Assembly (NCBI RefSeq): GCF_001425325.1
Contig: NZ_LMEH01000002.1
Coordinates: 1-64,000 of the forward strand
Reading direction: 5' to 3'
DNA length: 64,000 nt
From: Leifsonia sp. Root1293
GTDB lineage: Bacteria; Actinomycetota; Actinomycetes; Actinomycetales; Microbacteriaceae
In this document: one piece after another, positions 37,467-47,935 of the stretch
How positions within the stretch are numbered: position 1 is the first letter of the stretch
How the letters are laid out: every line of letters starts with the position of its first letter
Made by a program: the position numbers and the translations under genes
Notes under the pieces: generated by a model
Told to the model about the DNA's origin: nothing
The model's input: the letters and a program-made list of their open reading frames with translations, nothing else
Databases searched by the model: none

Positions 37467-38267
37467 TCAGCGGGCGGCGACGGCCAGCGCGTCGATGATC
37501 CGCCGGTACGCCGGCGTCGATCCGTCGGCCGTGATGGCCCTGAAGACGAGCTCGTCGACTCCTGACCTGTACGAGTCCAGGCGCTCCTGCAGCCGCTCCG
37601 GCGTCGTCCCCGTGATGGTGGTGTCGCGCGCACTGATCCCAAGCCGTTCGAAGTTGGCGGAGTAGCTCGGGTAGGACGCGTAGCGCGCAGACTCCTCGGC
37701 GAGAGCCGCCGTGGCGTCGGCGTCGACGATGCCGCGCGCGTAGAGAACGGCACGCGGACGCGGACTGGCTGCATCCGTCGCCGTCTCCCGCAACGCGGCG
37801 GCCGTGTCAGAGGCAACCTCCGGCGGCAGCCAGCTGAGCAGCGCGCCCGAGGCGAGGGTCGCCGCCAGCTCGCGCATCTTCGGACCCAGCGCACCGAGCA
37901 GCACGGGCGCATCGACGCTGCGCTGCAGCTCGTCGAGCTCAGGCCGAACGAGCGCCAGCGGGCGCCTGGCACCTCCCGATCCGACGCCGAGCACGAGCCG
38001 GTGCTGCGGCAGTGCCAGCTCGCGCACCCTGTCGGCGATGACGGATGCCGGGCGCCTGTCGAAGGGAAGCACCCCTGTCGCCAGCACCAGGCGATCGGTG
38101 ACCTCGGCCGCTGCGGCGAGCCCGACGATGGCATCGCCGTCAGGCGTGTCGTTCAGCCACAGAGCGTGCAGTCCGGCGGCCTCCGCCGCCACAGCGAGCT
38201 CCTGGATGACGGCTCGGTCGAGGGCACCGGCGAGGCCGAGGGAGACGGAGGCTGGAGTCTGGCTCAT
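37467..38267 (-). CDS. LLM class flavin-dependent oxidoreductase
   Basis: A 266-residue luciferase-like protein, shorter than the NtaA group. VSLGLAGALDRAVIQELAVAAEAAGLHALWLND and LVLATGVLPFDRRPASVIADRV are typical of the F420/FMN-dependent LLM family; HRLVLGVGSGG is the phosphate-binding strand. The substrate and cofactor are unknown. TACGCT (38279-38274) lies 6 nt before the ATG, so the start at 38267 is probably leaderless. Confidence 0.83.
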   Translation of the reverse strand: MSQTPASVSLGLAGALDRAVIQELAVAAEAAGLHALWLNDTPDGDAIVGLAAAAEVTDRLVLATGVLPFDRRPASVIADRVRELALPQHRLVLGVGSGGARRPLALVRPELDELQRSVDAPVLLGALGPKMRELAATLASGALLSWLPPEVASDTAAALRETATDAASPRPRAVLYARGIVDADATAALAEESARYASYPSYSANFERLGISARDTTITGTTPERLQERLDSYRSGVDELVFRAITADGSTPAYRRIIDALAVAAR

Positions 38268-38325
38268 CACACCAGCGTACGCAGCCTTCGTCCCCGATCG
38301 TTGGTGGGGGCCGGTCCCGGCCGGC

Positions 38326-39264
38326 TCAGGCCAGACGAGTGATCGCGTCCTCGAGCGCGTCCCAGAACCGCGGCACGTCGAGGCCGACGGCGACATGGGC
38401 GTTGGCGGCGCGCCCCAGCATGCCGTCGAGGTCGACGAGGGTCGCGCCCGCCGTGTGAACGCCGGCGACCTCGACGTCGAGCCGGGTGAACACGGTGGCG
38501 ACGGCATCCGGAGCAGCCAGCACGGCGACGGCCACCGGATCGTGCAGCGGGCCGTCCGGCAGACCGAACACGGCGTCGTTGGTGGCGCAGAAGAAGTCGA
38601 GCAGCTCGGCGCCGAATGCGGCAGTGCCGTTGCCGATGGCGGCCAGTCGCTGTCGCACCTCGGCGGTGACGAGGGCGTCGTGGGTGACGTTCAGCCCCAC
38701 CATGGTGAAGCGCACTCCGCTGTCGAGCACGATGGCGAGTGCCTCGGGGTCGACCCAGGCGTTGAATTCCGCCGCTGGAGTCACATTGCCTCGCCCCGTC
38801 GATCCGCCCATCCAGACGATCTCGCGGATGCCGACAGCCAGGTCGGGGCGATCGCGCAGCAGGATGGCGACGTTGGTGATGGGCCCGGTCGCGATGATCG
38901 CCACGGGATCGACGGATGCCGTGATCACGTCGGCCATGAGGTCGACGGCCGGCCGATGATCGAGAGCCACGACGGGCTCCGGCAGCACGGGGCCGCCGAG
39001 CCCGTTCTCGCCGTGGATCCACTCGGCCGTGGCCAGTTCGCGCGCGAGGGGCCGGTCGGCACCGGCAGCCACCGGCACATCCGTCACCCCGGCGACCCCG
39101 AGGGCGATGCGGGCGTTGCGCTCCGTGTGGACCAGGGTGCCGTTGCCACCGACGGCGGTGACGGCCCGCAGGTCGAGGAGGGGGCTGCCTGCCGCCAGCC
39201 AGAGCGCGAAGACGTCGTCGTGGCCCGGATCGCAATCGACGATCACCGGGATGCGATCGGTCAC
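38326..39264 (-). CDS. nucleoside hydrolase (IUNH family)
   Basis: A 312-residue Ca-dependent hydrolase that cleaves ribonucleosides to base and ribose. The signature DCDPGHDD is at about 9-16 and the second aspartate region FNAWVDPEA near 162. The following ribokinase gene overlaps it (GTGA), so released ribose can be phosphorylated at once, forming a salvage pair. The GTG at 39264 was chosen on that overlap. Confidence 0.92.
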   Translation of the reverse strand: MTDRIPVIVDCDPGHDDVFALWLAAGSPLLDLRAVTAVGGNGTLVHTERNARIALGVAGVTDVPVAAGADRPLARELATAEWIHGENGLGGPVLPEPVVALDHRPAVDLMADVITASVDPVAIIATGPITNVAILLRDRPDLAVGIREIVWMGGSTGRGNVTPAAEFNAWVDPEALAIVLDSGVRFTMVGLNVTHDALVTAEVRQRLAAIGNGTAAFGAELLDFFCATNDAVFGLPDGPLHDPVAVAVLAAPDAVATVFTRLDVEVAGVHTAGATLVDLDGMLGRAANAHVAVGLDVPRFWDALEDAITRLA

Positions 39265-40229
39265 GCGAGCCCCGATCCCACGGCGAAGGCCAGCAGCTCG
39301 GCTCGGGGCGCATAGGAGCCCACCGTGCCGCGGGAGGTGACCGAGAGGGCACCGGCCGCCACGGCGATGGCGACGGCCTCGCCGAGCGGGCGGCCCTCCG
39401 AGAGGAAGGCCGCGAGGGTGCCCGTGAAGCAGTCGCCGGCTCCCGTGCTGTCGACGGCGGTCACCTTCGGTGCCCGGCACTGCGAAGCGAGCGGGCTCTC
39501 GGAGTCCTCGACGCTGGCTGAGCCCGATCCAGCAGCGGACACGGCACCCTCGGCGCCGAGCGTGACGACGATCGACCGGCAGCGTTCACCGGCGACGGAC
39601 TCGGCGATGGCGCGCCAGTCGTCCAGTCCGCTCGTCTCGGCGGTGCCGATCCCCAGGGCGATGGCCTCGTGCTGGTTCACGACCAGTGGGTCGCAGACGG
39701 CGAGGGCCTCGTCGGTGATCGCGACCGGCGGAGCGAGGTTGAGAATGAAGCGGGTGCCGACCTCGGCGCTCAGGGACGCGAGCCGCTCGACGGCCTCTGC
39801 CGGCAGTTCGCCCTGGGTGAGCGTGACGTCGGCTGCGTCGATGTCCGAGCGGTGGGCCTCGACAGCGGCGGCCGTGACTGTGGCGTTCGCCCCGGCCGAG
39901 ACGATGACGGTGTTCTCGCCCGATGCCGCCACGGTGATCTGCGCGACGCCGGTCGCGGCATCCGGAACCCGGTCGACCGCGTCGAGCGCGACCCCGAACC
40001 CGCGCACGGTCTCGAGCGCGAAGGTCGCCGCAGCGTCGGTGCCCACCCGGGCGACCAGGTCGACTGATGCTCCCGCCAGATGCGCGGCGATGGCCTGGTT
40101 CGTGCCCTTGCCCCCGAGCGCGACGGCGTAGCCCGTGCTCGAGACCGTCTCACCGGGAGCCGGGAACTCGGCGACATAGCTCGTCGAATCCACGTTGAGG
40201 GATCCGAGGACGAGCACGCGGCCTGTCAT
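39261..40229 (-). CDS. rbsK: ribokinase (PfkB family)
   Basis: A 322-residue sugar kinase that converts ribose to ribose 5-phosphate with ATP. PfkB signature 1 is GGKGTNQAIAAHLAG (38-52) and signature 2, DSTGAGDCFTGTLAAFL, carries the catalytic Asp near 264. It lies upstream of and overlapping the nucleoside hydrolase gene, which supplies ribose. The ATG at 40229 has GAGG 3-4 nt upstream and follows the septum-domain gene by 3 nt. Confidence 0.9.
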   Translation of the reverse strand: MTGRVLVLGSLNVDSTSYVAEFPAPGETVSSTGYAVALGGKGTNQAIAAHLAGASVDLVARVGTDAAATFALETVRGFGVALDAVDRVPDAATGVAQITVAASGENTVIVSAGANATVTAAAVEAHRSDIDAADVTLTQGELPAEAVERLASLSAEVGTRFILNLAPPVAITDEALAVCDPLVVNQHEAIALGIGTAETSGLDDWRAIAESVAGERCRSIVVTLGAEGAVSAAGSGSASVEDSESPLASQCRAPKVTAVDSTGAGDCFTGTLAAFLSEGRPLGEAVAIAVAAGALSVTSRGTVGSYAPRAELLAFAVGSGLA

Positions 40230-40232
40230 GCC

Positions 40233-42164
40233 TCAGGCCGCCGGGCCGGGGCCGGCGACGCTCGCAGTGATGGGTTCGCCGCTCGAGCGCGAGACGAAGC
40301 AGTAGTAGTAGCGCTGGGTGCTGGTCCACTGCTCCTCCGTCACGGGGAAGCTGCCCTGCAACTGCAGGTCGGGGAACCCGCTCGCGGCGTCGAGATCGAT
40401 GACTCCCGGCGCACTGCAGAGCAGGTTGATCTGCGAGGCCAGCGCCTCCTCGCCGGGGAACGCCGTCGTCGCTTCGCCCCCGAAGGTTCCGCGGTAGACG
40501 AGTTGAGCGGCGTGGGGTGCTGCGCAGTCGACGACGGTGAAGGTCTCGGCCCACGGCCCTGCATACGGATCGATGCACTCTCCGCCGCCCAACCGATCCC
40601 ACGGCTGCTCGCCGGCGGCGGCCGGACCGGTCACCGGAGGGGCGACGGTCGGCGTCGGGGTGGGCGTCGGGGTCGGAGTCGCCGACGCCGTGGGTGTCGG
40701 CGCCGGTGCCCCGGCGAACATCTTCGGCAGGAGGGTTCCGAGGAAGTACAGCCCGACCAGCAGCACGAGCAGCACGAGGCCGCCGGCGATCCAGAGCAGG
40801 CGGCGGTCTACGGGGGCCTTCGCCGTCGGCGGAGCACCGTCCGTCGGTGGCGCACCGCCGTCGGACCCGCGCGCACCCGTCGACGCGGCATTGCGGGGGT
40901 CGGCGGTGATGGGATCAGCAGCGTCGTCGTGTGTGTCATCGTTGTCGTCGGGGTCGGCGACGGACGCGGCATAGACCGGCGGCAGCGACAGCCCGCTGAG
41001 CGCCGGGCTGGCATCGAGCGTGTCGATGAACGTGGCCTGACGCTCGGCGGCGGAGGTCGTGAGCAACGCTGTGGCCGCGGTGTCGGCGTCGGCGTAGTCG
41101 CCATTGCCATTGCCATCGGCATCGGCATCGGCATCGGCATCGGCGGATCCTGCGGCGCCGGAGTCCGATCCTGCGGCGGTGGCGGCGTGCGACTCGGAAC
41201 CGGCCTCGGTCGGCTGCTCCCCCTCCGAGCCCGCTTCGGGCGCGGGCTGGGGCGGCGCCACGGGTGTGGGGAATCGCAGGGGCTCGGGGGGCGGAGCTCC
41301 GAAGACCGGTGTGACGAACGGAGCCATGATGACGGGAGGAACATCGTCCTCGGGGACATCGCCGTCGGGGTCGTCGGCGTCGGGGTCATCGCCGTCGGGC
41401 TTCGGTTCCGGGTCGACTGCGTACTTCGCCGGGTCCTCGCCGGGGCGCAGCCCCCAGTGGAATCCTGTTTCGGCCGCGTCGCCGGTGGCACCGTCCTCGG
41501 CGGGGGTCCTCGCCTCGGCGCCCGGACTCTCAGCGTCGGATTCCAGCTCGTCGCCGGGAACGCCGGGGGTGGGAAGGGCGGCGGCCGCCGCGGGCGGAAC
41601 CGCAACGGGCTCGTCATCGAAGTCCGAGAAGAGGTGCCAGACGGCCGACGATGTCGCTGCCTTCGTGGCGGTCGCGCCCGGATCGCGGTCGGTCTCGATG
41701 CCGGAGTCGGGCGATGCACCCGATGCGACCGGAGCCACGGGTGCATCGGATGCGACGGCTGCATCCGTTTCGTCACCGGCGTGAGAGAAGACCGGCCCCG
41801 TCGGATGCAGCGGCGTCGTCTCTTCAGCCGACGGCGCTACTGCGGCGGACGCGGAGTCGTCAGCGGGCGCGAAGTGGTCGGAAGGGGCGGAGTCGTCAGC
41901 GAACGGACCGGAAGCCGTGTCGTCGGCCGGCGCGCCGTACCAGACGGGGATGATCGGCTCATCGTCAGCGATGTCCTCGTTCGACGTCTCCGCGTCTCGG
42001 TCGACCTCGACGACGTCATCGGTCTCCTCCGCGTGCGCGTCGGCATCCCGCCGCGCACGGCGTCCGCCCGAGAGCTGAGCGAGCAGCCAGTCCGCGCCGC
42101 CGATCTCGGGGTCCGGCTCGCGCTCGCCGTCGGCTCCGGCCTGTTCGTCGGGACCGTCAGGCAT
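40233..42164 (-). CDS. long acidic single-pass membrane protein with C-terminal septum-formation domain
   Basis: A 643-residue protein. Residues 1-460 are acidic, Ala/Pro/Asp-rich and low in complexity, including a DADADADADGNGNGD run. One transmembrane helix (about 480-505, LLWIAGGLVLLVLLVGLYFL) is followed by a Pro-Thr repeat linker and a C-terminal domain with CIDPYAGPW, VVDCAAPHAAQLVYRG and two more cysteines. That domain resembles the Septum_form family of actinobacteria (from memory). The tail is expected outside the cell. It overlaps the pyrE stop by 8 bp. A long cytoplasmic extension is unusual. Confidence 0.78.
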   Translation of the reverse strand: MPDGPDEQAGADGEREPDPEIGGADWLLAQLSGGRRARRDADAHAEETDDVVEVDRDAETSNEDIADDEPIIPVWYGAPADDTASGPFADDSAPSDHFAPADDSASAAVAPSAEETTPLHPTGPVFSHAGDETDAAVASDAPVAPVASGASPDSGIETDRDPGATATKAATSSAVWHLFSDFDDEPVAVPPAAAAALPTPGVPGDELESDAESPGAEARTPAEDGATGDAAETGFHWGLRPGEDPAKYAVDPEPKPDGDDPDADDPDGDVPEDDVPPVIMAPFVTPVFGAPPPEPLRFPTPVAPPQPAPEAGSEGEQPTEAGSESHAATAAGSDSGAAGSADADADADADGNGNGDYADADTAATALLTTSAAERQATFIDTLDASPALSGLSLPPVYAASVADPDDNDDTHDDAADPITADPRNAASTGARGSDGGAPPTDGAPPTAKAPVDRRLLWIAGGLVLLVLLVGLYFLGTLLPKMFAGAPAPTPTASATPTPTPTPTPTVAPPVTGPAAAGEQPWDRLGGGECIDPYAGPWAETFTVVDCAAPHAAQLVYRGTFGGEATTAFPGEEALASQINLLCSAPGVIDLDAASGFPDLQLQGSFPVTEEQWTSTQRYYYCFVSRSSGEPITASVAGPGPAA

Positions 42165-42711
42165 CGCGCAGGCCCAGGTCGTCGAGTCCGATGGCGAAGA
42201 AGTAGGGAACACCCTCGGCCTCGATGATCTCGCGGGCTCCGGTGTCGCGGTCGACGACCACGGCGACTGCGGCGATCTCGGCTCCCACCTTGCGCAGGGC
42301 CTCGATGGCCTTGAGCGGCGAACCGCCCGTCGTGGAGGTGTCCTCGAGCACGATCACGCGCTTGCCGGCCAGCTCGGGGCCCTCGACCTGGCGGCCACGG
42401 CCGTGGTCCTTGGGCTCCTTGCGCACGACGAACGCGTCGTATTCGAGGCCGCGCGCCACGCCCTGGTGGAGGATCGCGGATGCCACGGGGTCGGCTCCCA
42501 TGGTCATTCCGCCGACGGCGGCGACGTCCGGGATGTCGGCGATGAGGTCGAGCATGACCTGTCCGATGAGCGGCGCAGCGCGGTGGTCGAGGCTCACCTT
42601 GCGGAGGTCGACGTAGTAGCTCGCCTTCTTGCCGCTGGTCAGGGTGAAATCACCGTGGAACACGGCATCCGATGAGATGAGTTCGATGAGCTTGGTCCGC
42701 GCGTCAGTCAC
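42157..42711 (-). CDS. pyrE: orotate phosphoribosyltransferase
   Basis: Converts orotate and PRPP to OMP in pyrimidine synthesis. The PRPP loop VIVLEDTSTTGGSPL lies near residue 115, and FHGDFTLTSGKKASYYVDLRK is the PyrE N-terminal signature. I chose the GTG at 42711 (184 residues) because TAGGCT (42724-42719) ends 7 nt before it; the ATG at 42717 is only one base after that hexamer. The TAG of this -10 is also the stop codon of the ThrE gene, so pyrE has a private promoter made from its neighbour's stop. Confidence 0.9.
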   Translation of the reverse strand: MTDARTKLIELISSDAVFHGDFTLTSGKKASYYVDLRKVSLDHRAAPLIGQVMLDLIADIPDVAAVGGMTMGADPVASAILHQGVARGLEYDAFVVRKEPKDHGRGRQVEGPELAGKRVIVLEDTSTTGGSPLKAIEALRKVGAEIAAVAVVVDRDTGAREIIEAEGVPYFFAIGLDDLGLRDA

Positions 42712-42721
42712 GGCCATAAGC

Positions 42722-44041
42722 CTATTGCCCGCGCCGGAAGACGCGCCTCCAGGAGCCCGGCGTTCCGGGCTTCAGGGGCGCGACGACTCCGGGAAGGTCG
42801 ATATGGAAGTTGCCGAGCTCCTGTGCGCCGTACCGGATGCTCCGATACGCAGCAGTGCCGATGAGCACGCCGAGGGCGATGGCCGTCACCGTCGTCAGCG
42901 CCGAACTCAGATCCTGATCGTCGGCGCCCGCACCGAAGACCTCGGTCAGTCCGATGAGTCCGGCTGATCCGGGAACCAGGATCCAGAAGGCCGGGAGGAA
43001 GGTGAGCTGCGACGGCACACCCCGCCGCAGGGAGTCGATCCACAGCACGACCGGCGTCATGAGCACAGCGCCGAAGAACCCGCTGAGTTGGGCGCCGAAG
43101 ACGATTCCGCCGAGCAGCTGACCCGCGTAGGCGACCACCAGCACGAGCAGCACCCAGCCGAAGGTGCGCGGCGGAGACGAGAAGTGCAGGTAGTTCCCGG
43201 CCGCGAACAGCACGAGCCCGATGAGTGGCACCCACCAGAGGTAGAGCCGCTCGGAGTCGCTCGACATGTAGCTGTACCCGTCGACACCGACGAGGGTTCC
43301 CGCGGCGAGGATTCCGAACGCCAGCAGCGCCAGTTGCACGAAGCCCGTGACCAGTCGCGCCGTTCCGGCCACCATCTGGCCCGCCGCGAGTTCGACGGTC
43401 CCCGTGGTGATCAGACCCCCGGGCAGGAAGGTGACGAGAGGTGCGATGAGCACGCGAAGCGGGTCGGAGATGCCGAGGGTGTCTGCCAGCAGGAACACGA
43501 CGAGGGATGAGGTGAACGCGGCCACCACGGGGAAGATCAGGGCGAGAGTGGGGGACCGCAACAGCTTCAGAAGGCCCACCAGCAGCCCGAGCCCGAACGC
43601 GATGGCCGCGCCCTGCCAGCTCGGGAACAGCATCAGGGCCAGGCCGAGCGTGAGCACGCCATGGCCGAAGACCCGCAGCGGCCAGCCGAAACGGGGCGTC
43701 GACTCCCCGATCGCGTTGAGCTCGTCGATGCCCTCCACCGGATCGACCGCCCCGTCGCGAGCTCGACGCACGAGCTTGCCGAGCTCGGCGATCTGGTCGA
43801 ACCTCAGACTCGACCGCACTCGGGACGAGATGGCCACCCGCGTGTCGGTGGCCTCCCCGGTCTGCACCATGATCATCGTCGGAAGGACGGCGAAATTGGT
43901 GTCGGGGGCACCGTAGGCCGCTGCGACCTCCTGCATGATCGACTGCACCCTGTCGACGGACTCGCCCGCCGCCGTCAGACCCTCGGCGAGGCCGACGAAG
44001 AAGCGGCGCAGTTCGCCGTCGTCCGGTGCCGTCTCCGCCAT
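42722..44041 (-). CDS. thrE: ThrE family threonine/serine exporter
   Basis: A 439-residue protein. The N-terminal cytoplasmic part (1-110, FVGLAEGLTAAGESVDRVQ, YGAPDTNFAVLPTMIMVQTG) and ten following helices match ThrE of Corynebacterium, which exports threonine and serine. LVTFLPGGLITTGTVELAAG is the family signature. The ATG at 44041 is preceded by TAGCGT (44055-44050) at 8 nt; a TTG inside that hexamer is unlikely. A LysR regulator lies upstream, divergent. Confidence 0.88.
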   Translation of the reverse strand: MAETAPDDGELRRFFVGLAEGLTAAGESVDRVQSIMQEVAAAYGAPDTNFAVLPTMIMVQTGEATDTRVAISSRVRSSLRFDQIAELGKLVRRARDGAVDPVEGIDELNAIGESTPRFGWPLRVFGHGVLTLGLALMLFPSWQGAAIAFGLGLLVGLLKLLRSPTLALIFPVVAAFTSSLVVFLLADTLGISDPLRVLIAPLVTFLPGGLITTGTVELAAGQMVAGTARLVTGFVQLALLAFGILAAGTLVGVDGYSYMSSDSERLYLWWVPLIGLVLFAAGNYLHFSSPPRTFGWVLLVLVVAYAGQLLGGIVFGAQLSGFFGAVLMTPVVLWIDSLRRGVPSQLTFLPAFWILVPGSAGLIGLTEVFGAGADDQDLSSALTTVTAIALGVLIGTAAYRSIRYGAQELGNFHIDLPGVVAPLKPGTPGSWRRVFRRGQ

Positions 44042-44176
44042 GTCGGCCAACGCTACCTGCTGCGAGGCACACGAGAAAGGCCGCCTCCCGCGCCGTCCCT
44101 GGCGTGGTGGCGGCCTCGGCGCATCCGGCGTTCGTCTGTGCGGCGAACGGGGCGGATGCGAATGCCCGCTGGCTTC

Positions 44177-44299
44177 CTAGAAGATGCGGACGTACTCGCG
44201 CTTGGGGGTGCGGCCGTAGCCGTCGGACGCGAGGAGGGTGAAGGTTCCGGCGATCGCAGCGGCCGCGATGATGCCGAGGAGGATGAGGAGCGCGATCAT
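44177..44299 (-). CDS. 40-residue single-helix membrane peptide
   Basis: A short frame with ATG at 44299 and TAG at 44179-44177: a hydrophobic helix of about 24 residues (IALLILLGIIAAAAIAGTFT) then SDGYGRTPKREYVRIF. AAAGG lies 8 nt upstream of the ATG. The DGYGR-(x)-P-(x)-R tail recurs, from memory, in tiny membrane proteins of Microbacteriaceae. The role is unknown. It sits between thrE and the divergent LysR gene. Confidence 0.7.
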   Translation of the reverse strand: MIALLILLGIIAAAAIAGTFTLLASDGYGRTPKREYVRIF

Positions 44300-44346
44300 G
44301 ATGGAGCCTTTCGAGTTTGGTGGGTACTGTCATTCTGCTCTGCGAA

Positions 44347-44396
44347 ACCATGCAGCACAATCGAATGGTTCTGCATGATGGATGTAGGTTGGCTAC
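44347..44396 (+). promoter_or_regulatory. LysR gene promoter with nested inverted repeats
   Basis: AACCAT (44347-44352) pairs with ATGGTT (44365-44370), and ATGCAG (44350-44355) with CTGCAT (44371-44376), giving interleaved dyads with LysR-like spacing. TAGGTT (44385-44390) ends 6 nt before the LysR ATG. This suggests autoregulation and control of the divergent 40-residue peptide gene. Confidence 0.55.
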
Positions 44397-45311
44397 ATGG
44401 ATGTACGCCGACTCGATCTGCTCCGCGAACTCGCAGAACGCGGCAGCGTCACCGCTGTGGCCGAGGCCACCCATCGCACGCCCTCCGCGGTCTCCCAACA
44501 GCTGAAGGTGCTGGAACGGGAGGCCGGGATGCCGCTCACCGAGCGAGTCGGACGCGGCATTCAACTCACCGGTGCGGGTATCGCGCTGGCGCGCAGCGCG
44601 ACCGATGTCGCCGTCGCCCTGGAGCGGGCCACGGCGCTGTGGGACGAGTTCCGCAATCACCCGAGCGGCGAGGTGCGGCTGGCCACGTTCCCGTCGGCCG
44701 GACAGGTGCTGCTGCCGGGAGTCCTCGCCGACGTGGCCCTCATCCCCGGGCTCGTGGTGCACTGCTCCGACGGTGACGCCGAGCTGCTCGACTTCCCCTC
44801 ACTGACCGCGGACTTCGACATCGTGCTGGCGCACTCCCTGCGTGGCACCCGGGCCTGGGGCGGGCGTGGCCTCCGTGCAGTACCGCTCATGGTCGAGCCG
44901 CTCGACATCGCCATCCCTCCCGACCACCGCCTCGCCGGACGCAGCTATCTGACCCCGGCCGACGTCATCGACGACCCGTGGATCGGTGTTCCCGTTGGCT
45001 TCCCGTTCGAGCGCATCCTCCACGACATCGAGCAGGTGGCCGGGCGACGGGCGACGGTCTTCCAGCGCATCAGCGACCTGCGCATGGTGGAGTCGTTCGT
45101 GGCGGCGGGACTCGGAGTGTCGCTCATCCCGCGATACACCTCCGGCGGCATCGACCCGAGCCGCGTCATCCTGAAGCCTCTCCGGGGTGTGGATGCCGAG
45201 CGGGACATCGTGGCACTGCTGCGGCCCGACGTCGCCGAGCGCCTCGCGGTGCGCACCGTCGTCGACATCCTGCGCACGCGGGCCGCCGAGATCGAGGCGG
45301 CGCACGCGTAG
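44397..45311 (+). CDS. LysR family transcriptional regulator
   Basis: A 304-residue regulator. The N-terminal winged HTH (1-60) reads MDVRRLDLLRELAERGSV and HRTPSAVSQQLKVLEREAG. The effector domain (90-295) has the periplasmic-binding-like fold. The ligand is unknown; the nearby ThrE exporter makes an amino acid possible. The start is leaderless (TAGGTT 6 nt upstream). Confidence 0.93.
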   Translation: MDVRRLDLLRELAERGSVTAVAEATHRTPSAVSQQLKVLEREAGMPLTERVGRGIQLTGAGIALARSATDVAVALERATALWDEFRNHPSGEVRLATFPSAGQVLLPGVLADVALIPGLVVHCSDGDAELLDFPSLTADFDIVLAHSLRGTRAWGGRGLRAVPLMVEPLDIAIPPDHRLAGRSYLTPADVIDDPWIGVPVGFPFERILHDIEQVAGRRATVFQRISDLRMVESFVAAGLGVSLIPRYTSGGIDPSRVILKPLRGVDAERDIVALLRPDVAERLAVRTVVDILRTRAAEIEAAHA

Positions 45312-45438
45312 GGCGGCGGCTCGCGAGAACGGAGGCGTTGTGGGTCGCAGGGGGGTGGCACCCGCCCCAACTCCGTATTCGCTGTCGGATGCCACAGTGC
45401 CTGCCCCGGCCGCGGGCCGGGTGAGTATGCTGCCGTCG

Positions 45439-46200
45439 ATGAGTGACACGATTCTCCTCGAGGTGACGGACGGGCTCGCCCACGTCACCCTCAACCGCCC
45501 CGATCGCCTCAACGCGATCAACCCGGAGGCCGCCGAGCGCTGGCGCGCCATCGGTCGGGAGATCGCCGAGCGTGACGACATCGGCGCCGTTCTCTTCGAT
45601 GCGGCCGGTCGCGCGTTCTGCGCAGGGGGCGACGTGCGTGAGATGGCCACGACGGTGGGCGACGGTGCCGTCATCACAGCGCACGCCGACGTCATCCACG
45701 CCGGCCATGTCGCATTTCGAGGCAGCGGCAAGCCCATCGTCGCGGCGGTCCAGGGCGCCGTCGCCGGCGGCGGACTCGGCTTCATGCTCTGCGCCGACGT
45801 GATCGTGGCCTCGGAGCAGGCCAGCTTCGCCAGCAAGTACTCCGACATCGGCCTCACCCCGGACTGCGGCGTGAGCACACTGCTGCCCGAGGCGATCGGC
45901 ATGCGGCGTGCCCTCGAGCTCACCCTCACATCACGTCGCCTGACGGCATCCGAAGCCCTCGACTGGGGACTCGTGACCGAGGTCGTCGAAGCGGATGCCG
46001 TCGCCGTGCGTGCGCGCGCCATCGCCGAGGCGTGGCTCACCGGTGCGACCGGGGCGTTCGGCCAGGCGAAGCGGCTGCTGCTCGCGGGCCGCGACCGATC
46101 GTTCCAGGCGAACCTCGACGATGAGGCTCGCACGATCGGCGCCGCTTTCGAGACGGCGGAGGCGCAGGCGCGCATCGCGGCGTTCAGCGCTCCGCGCTGA
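45439..46200 (+). CDS. enoyl-CoA hydratase/isomerase family protein
   Basis: A 253-residue crotonase-fold enzyme. VTLNRPDRLNAINPE near 17 and the oxyanion-hole segments GRAFCAGGDVREM and GAVAGGGLGFMLCADVIVAS are clear. The glutamate usual at the second catalytic position (SDIGLTPDCG here has Asp) is replaced, so hydration of enoyl-CoA is not certain and isomerase or lyase activity is possible. The ATG at 45439 follows TATGCT (45426-45431) by 7 nt; an upstream in-frame ATG falls inside that -10. Confidence 0.88.
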   Translation: MSDTILLEVTDGLAHVTLNRPDRLNAINPEAAERWRAIGREIAERDDIGAVLFDAAGRAFCAGGDVREMATTVGDGAVITAHADVIHAGHVAFRGSGKPIVAAVQGAVAGGGLGFMLCADVIVASEQASFASKYSDIGLTPDCGVSTLLPEAIGMRRALELTLTSRRLTASEALDWGLVTEVVEADAVAVRARAIAEAWLTGATGAFGQAKRLLLAGRDRSFQANLDDEARTIGAAFETAEAQARIAAFSAPR

Positions 46201-46215
46201 GTTCGTCCCACCCGC

Positions 46216-46320
46216 TGATCGAGTAGCGCCCGAGCGCAGCGAGGTCGCGTATCGAGATCACTCCCTGAGGAGTGGTTTCGATACGGCTGCTCGCTGCGCT
46301 CGCGGCCTACTCAACCAGCG
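46216..46320. terminator. palindromic intergenic repeat between convergent genes
   Basis: A left half with GATCGAGTAGCG and GCGTATCGAGATCACTCC is mirrored by GGAGTGGTTTCGATACGG and CGCGGCCTACTCAACC on the right, folding around CCCTGAGGAG near 46263-46272. It separates the convergent hydratase and dehydrogenase genes. Half-sites of the same family occur at 47936-47977 and 49336-49408. Confidence 0.7.
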
Positions 46321-46389
46321 GGAACTGCTGCGCTCGCGGCCTACTCAACCAGCGGGAACTGCTGCGCTCGCGGCCTACTCAACCAGCGG
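46293..46389. repeat. 34-bp tandem duplication of the repeat's right arm
   Basis: The unit from GCTGCGCTCGCGGCCTAC to CAGCGGGAACT (34 bp) starts at 46293, 46327 and 46361; the third copy stops after about 28 bp. The copies are identical, which suggests recent slippage or misalignment at the repeat. Confidence 0.9.
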
Positions 46390-46407
46390 AAGACCGAGTC
46401 CGAGGCC

Positions 46408-47901
<1,494 letters not shown>

Positions 47902-47935
47902 GATGGGGTCCGTTCTGTCTCGTGTGCGGTGTGGT

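Noticed and set aside
46293-46389. Possible CRISPR array
   Set aside because: Three identical 34-bp units with no unique spacers; part of a palindromic intergenic repeat.
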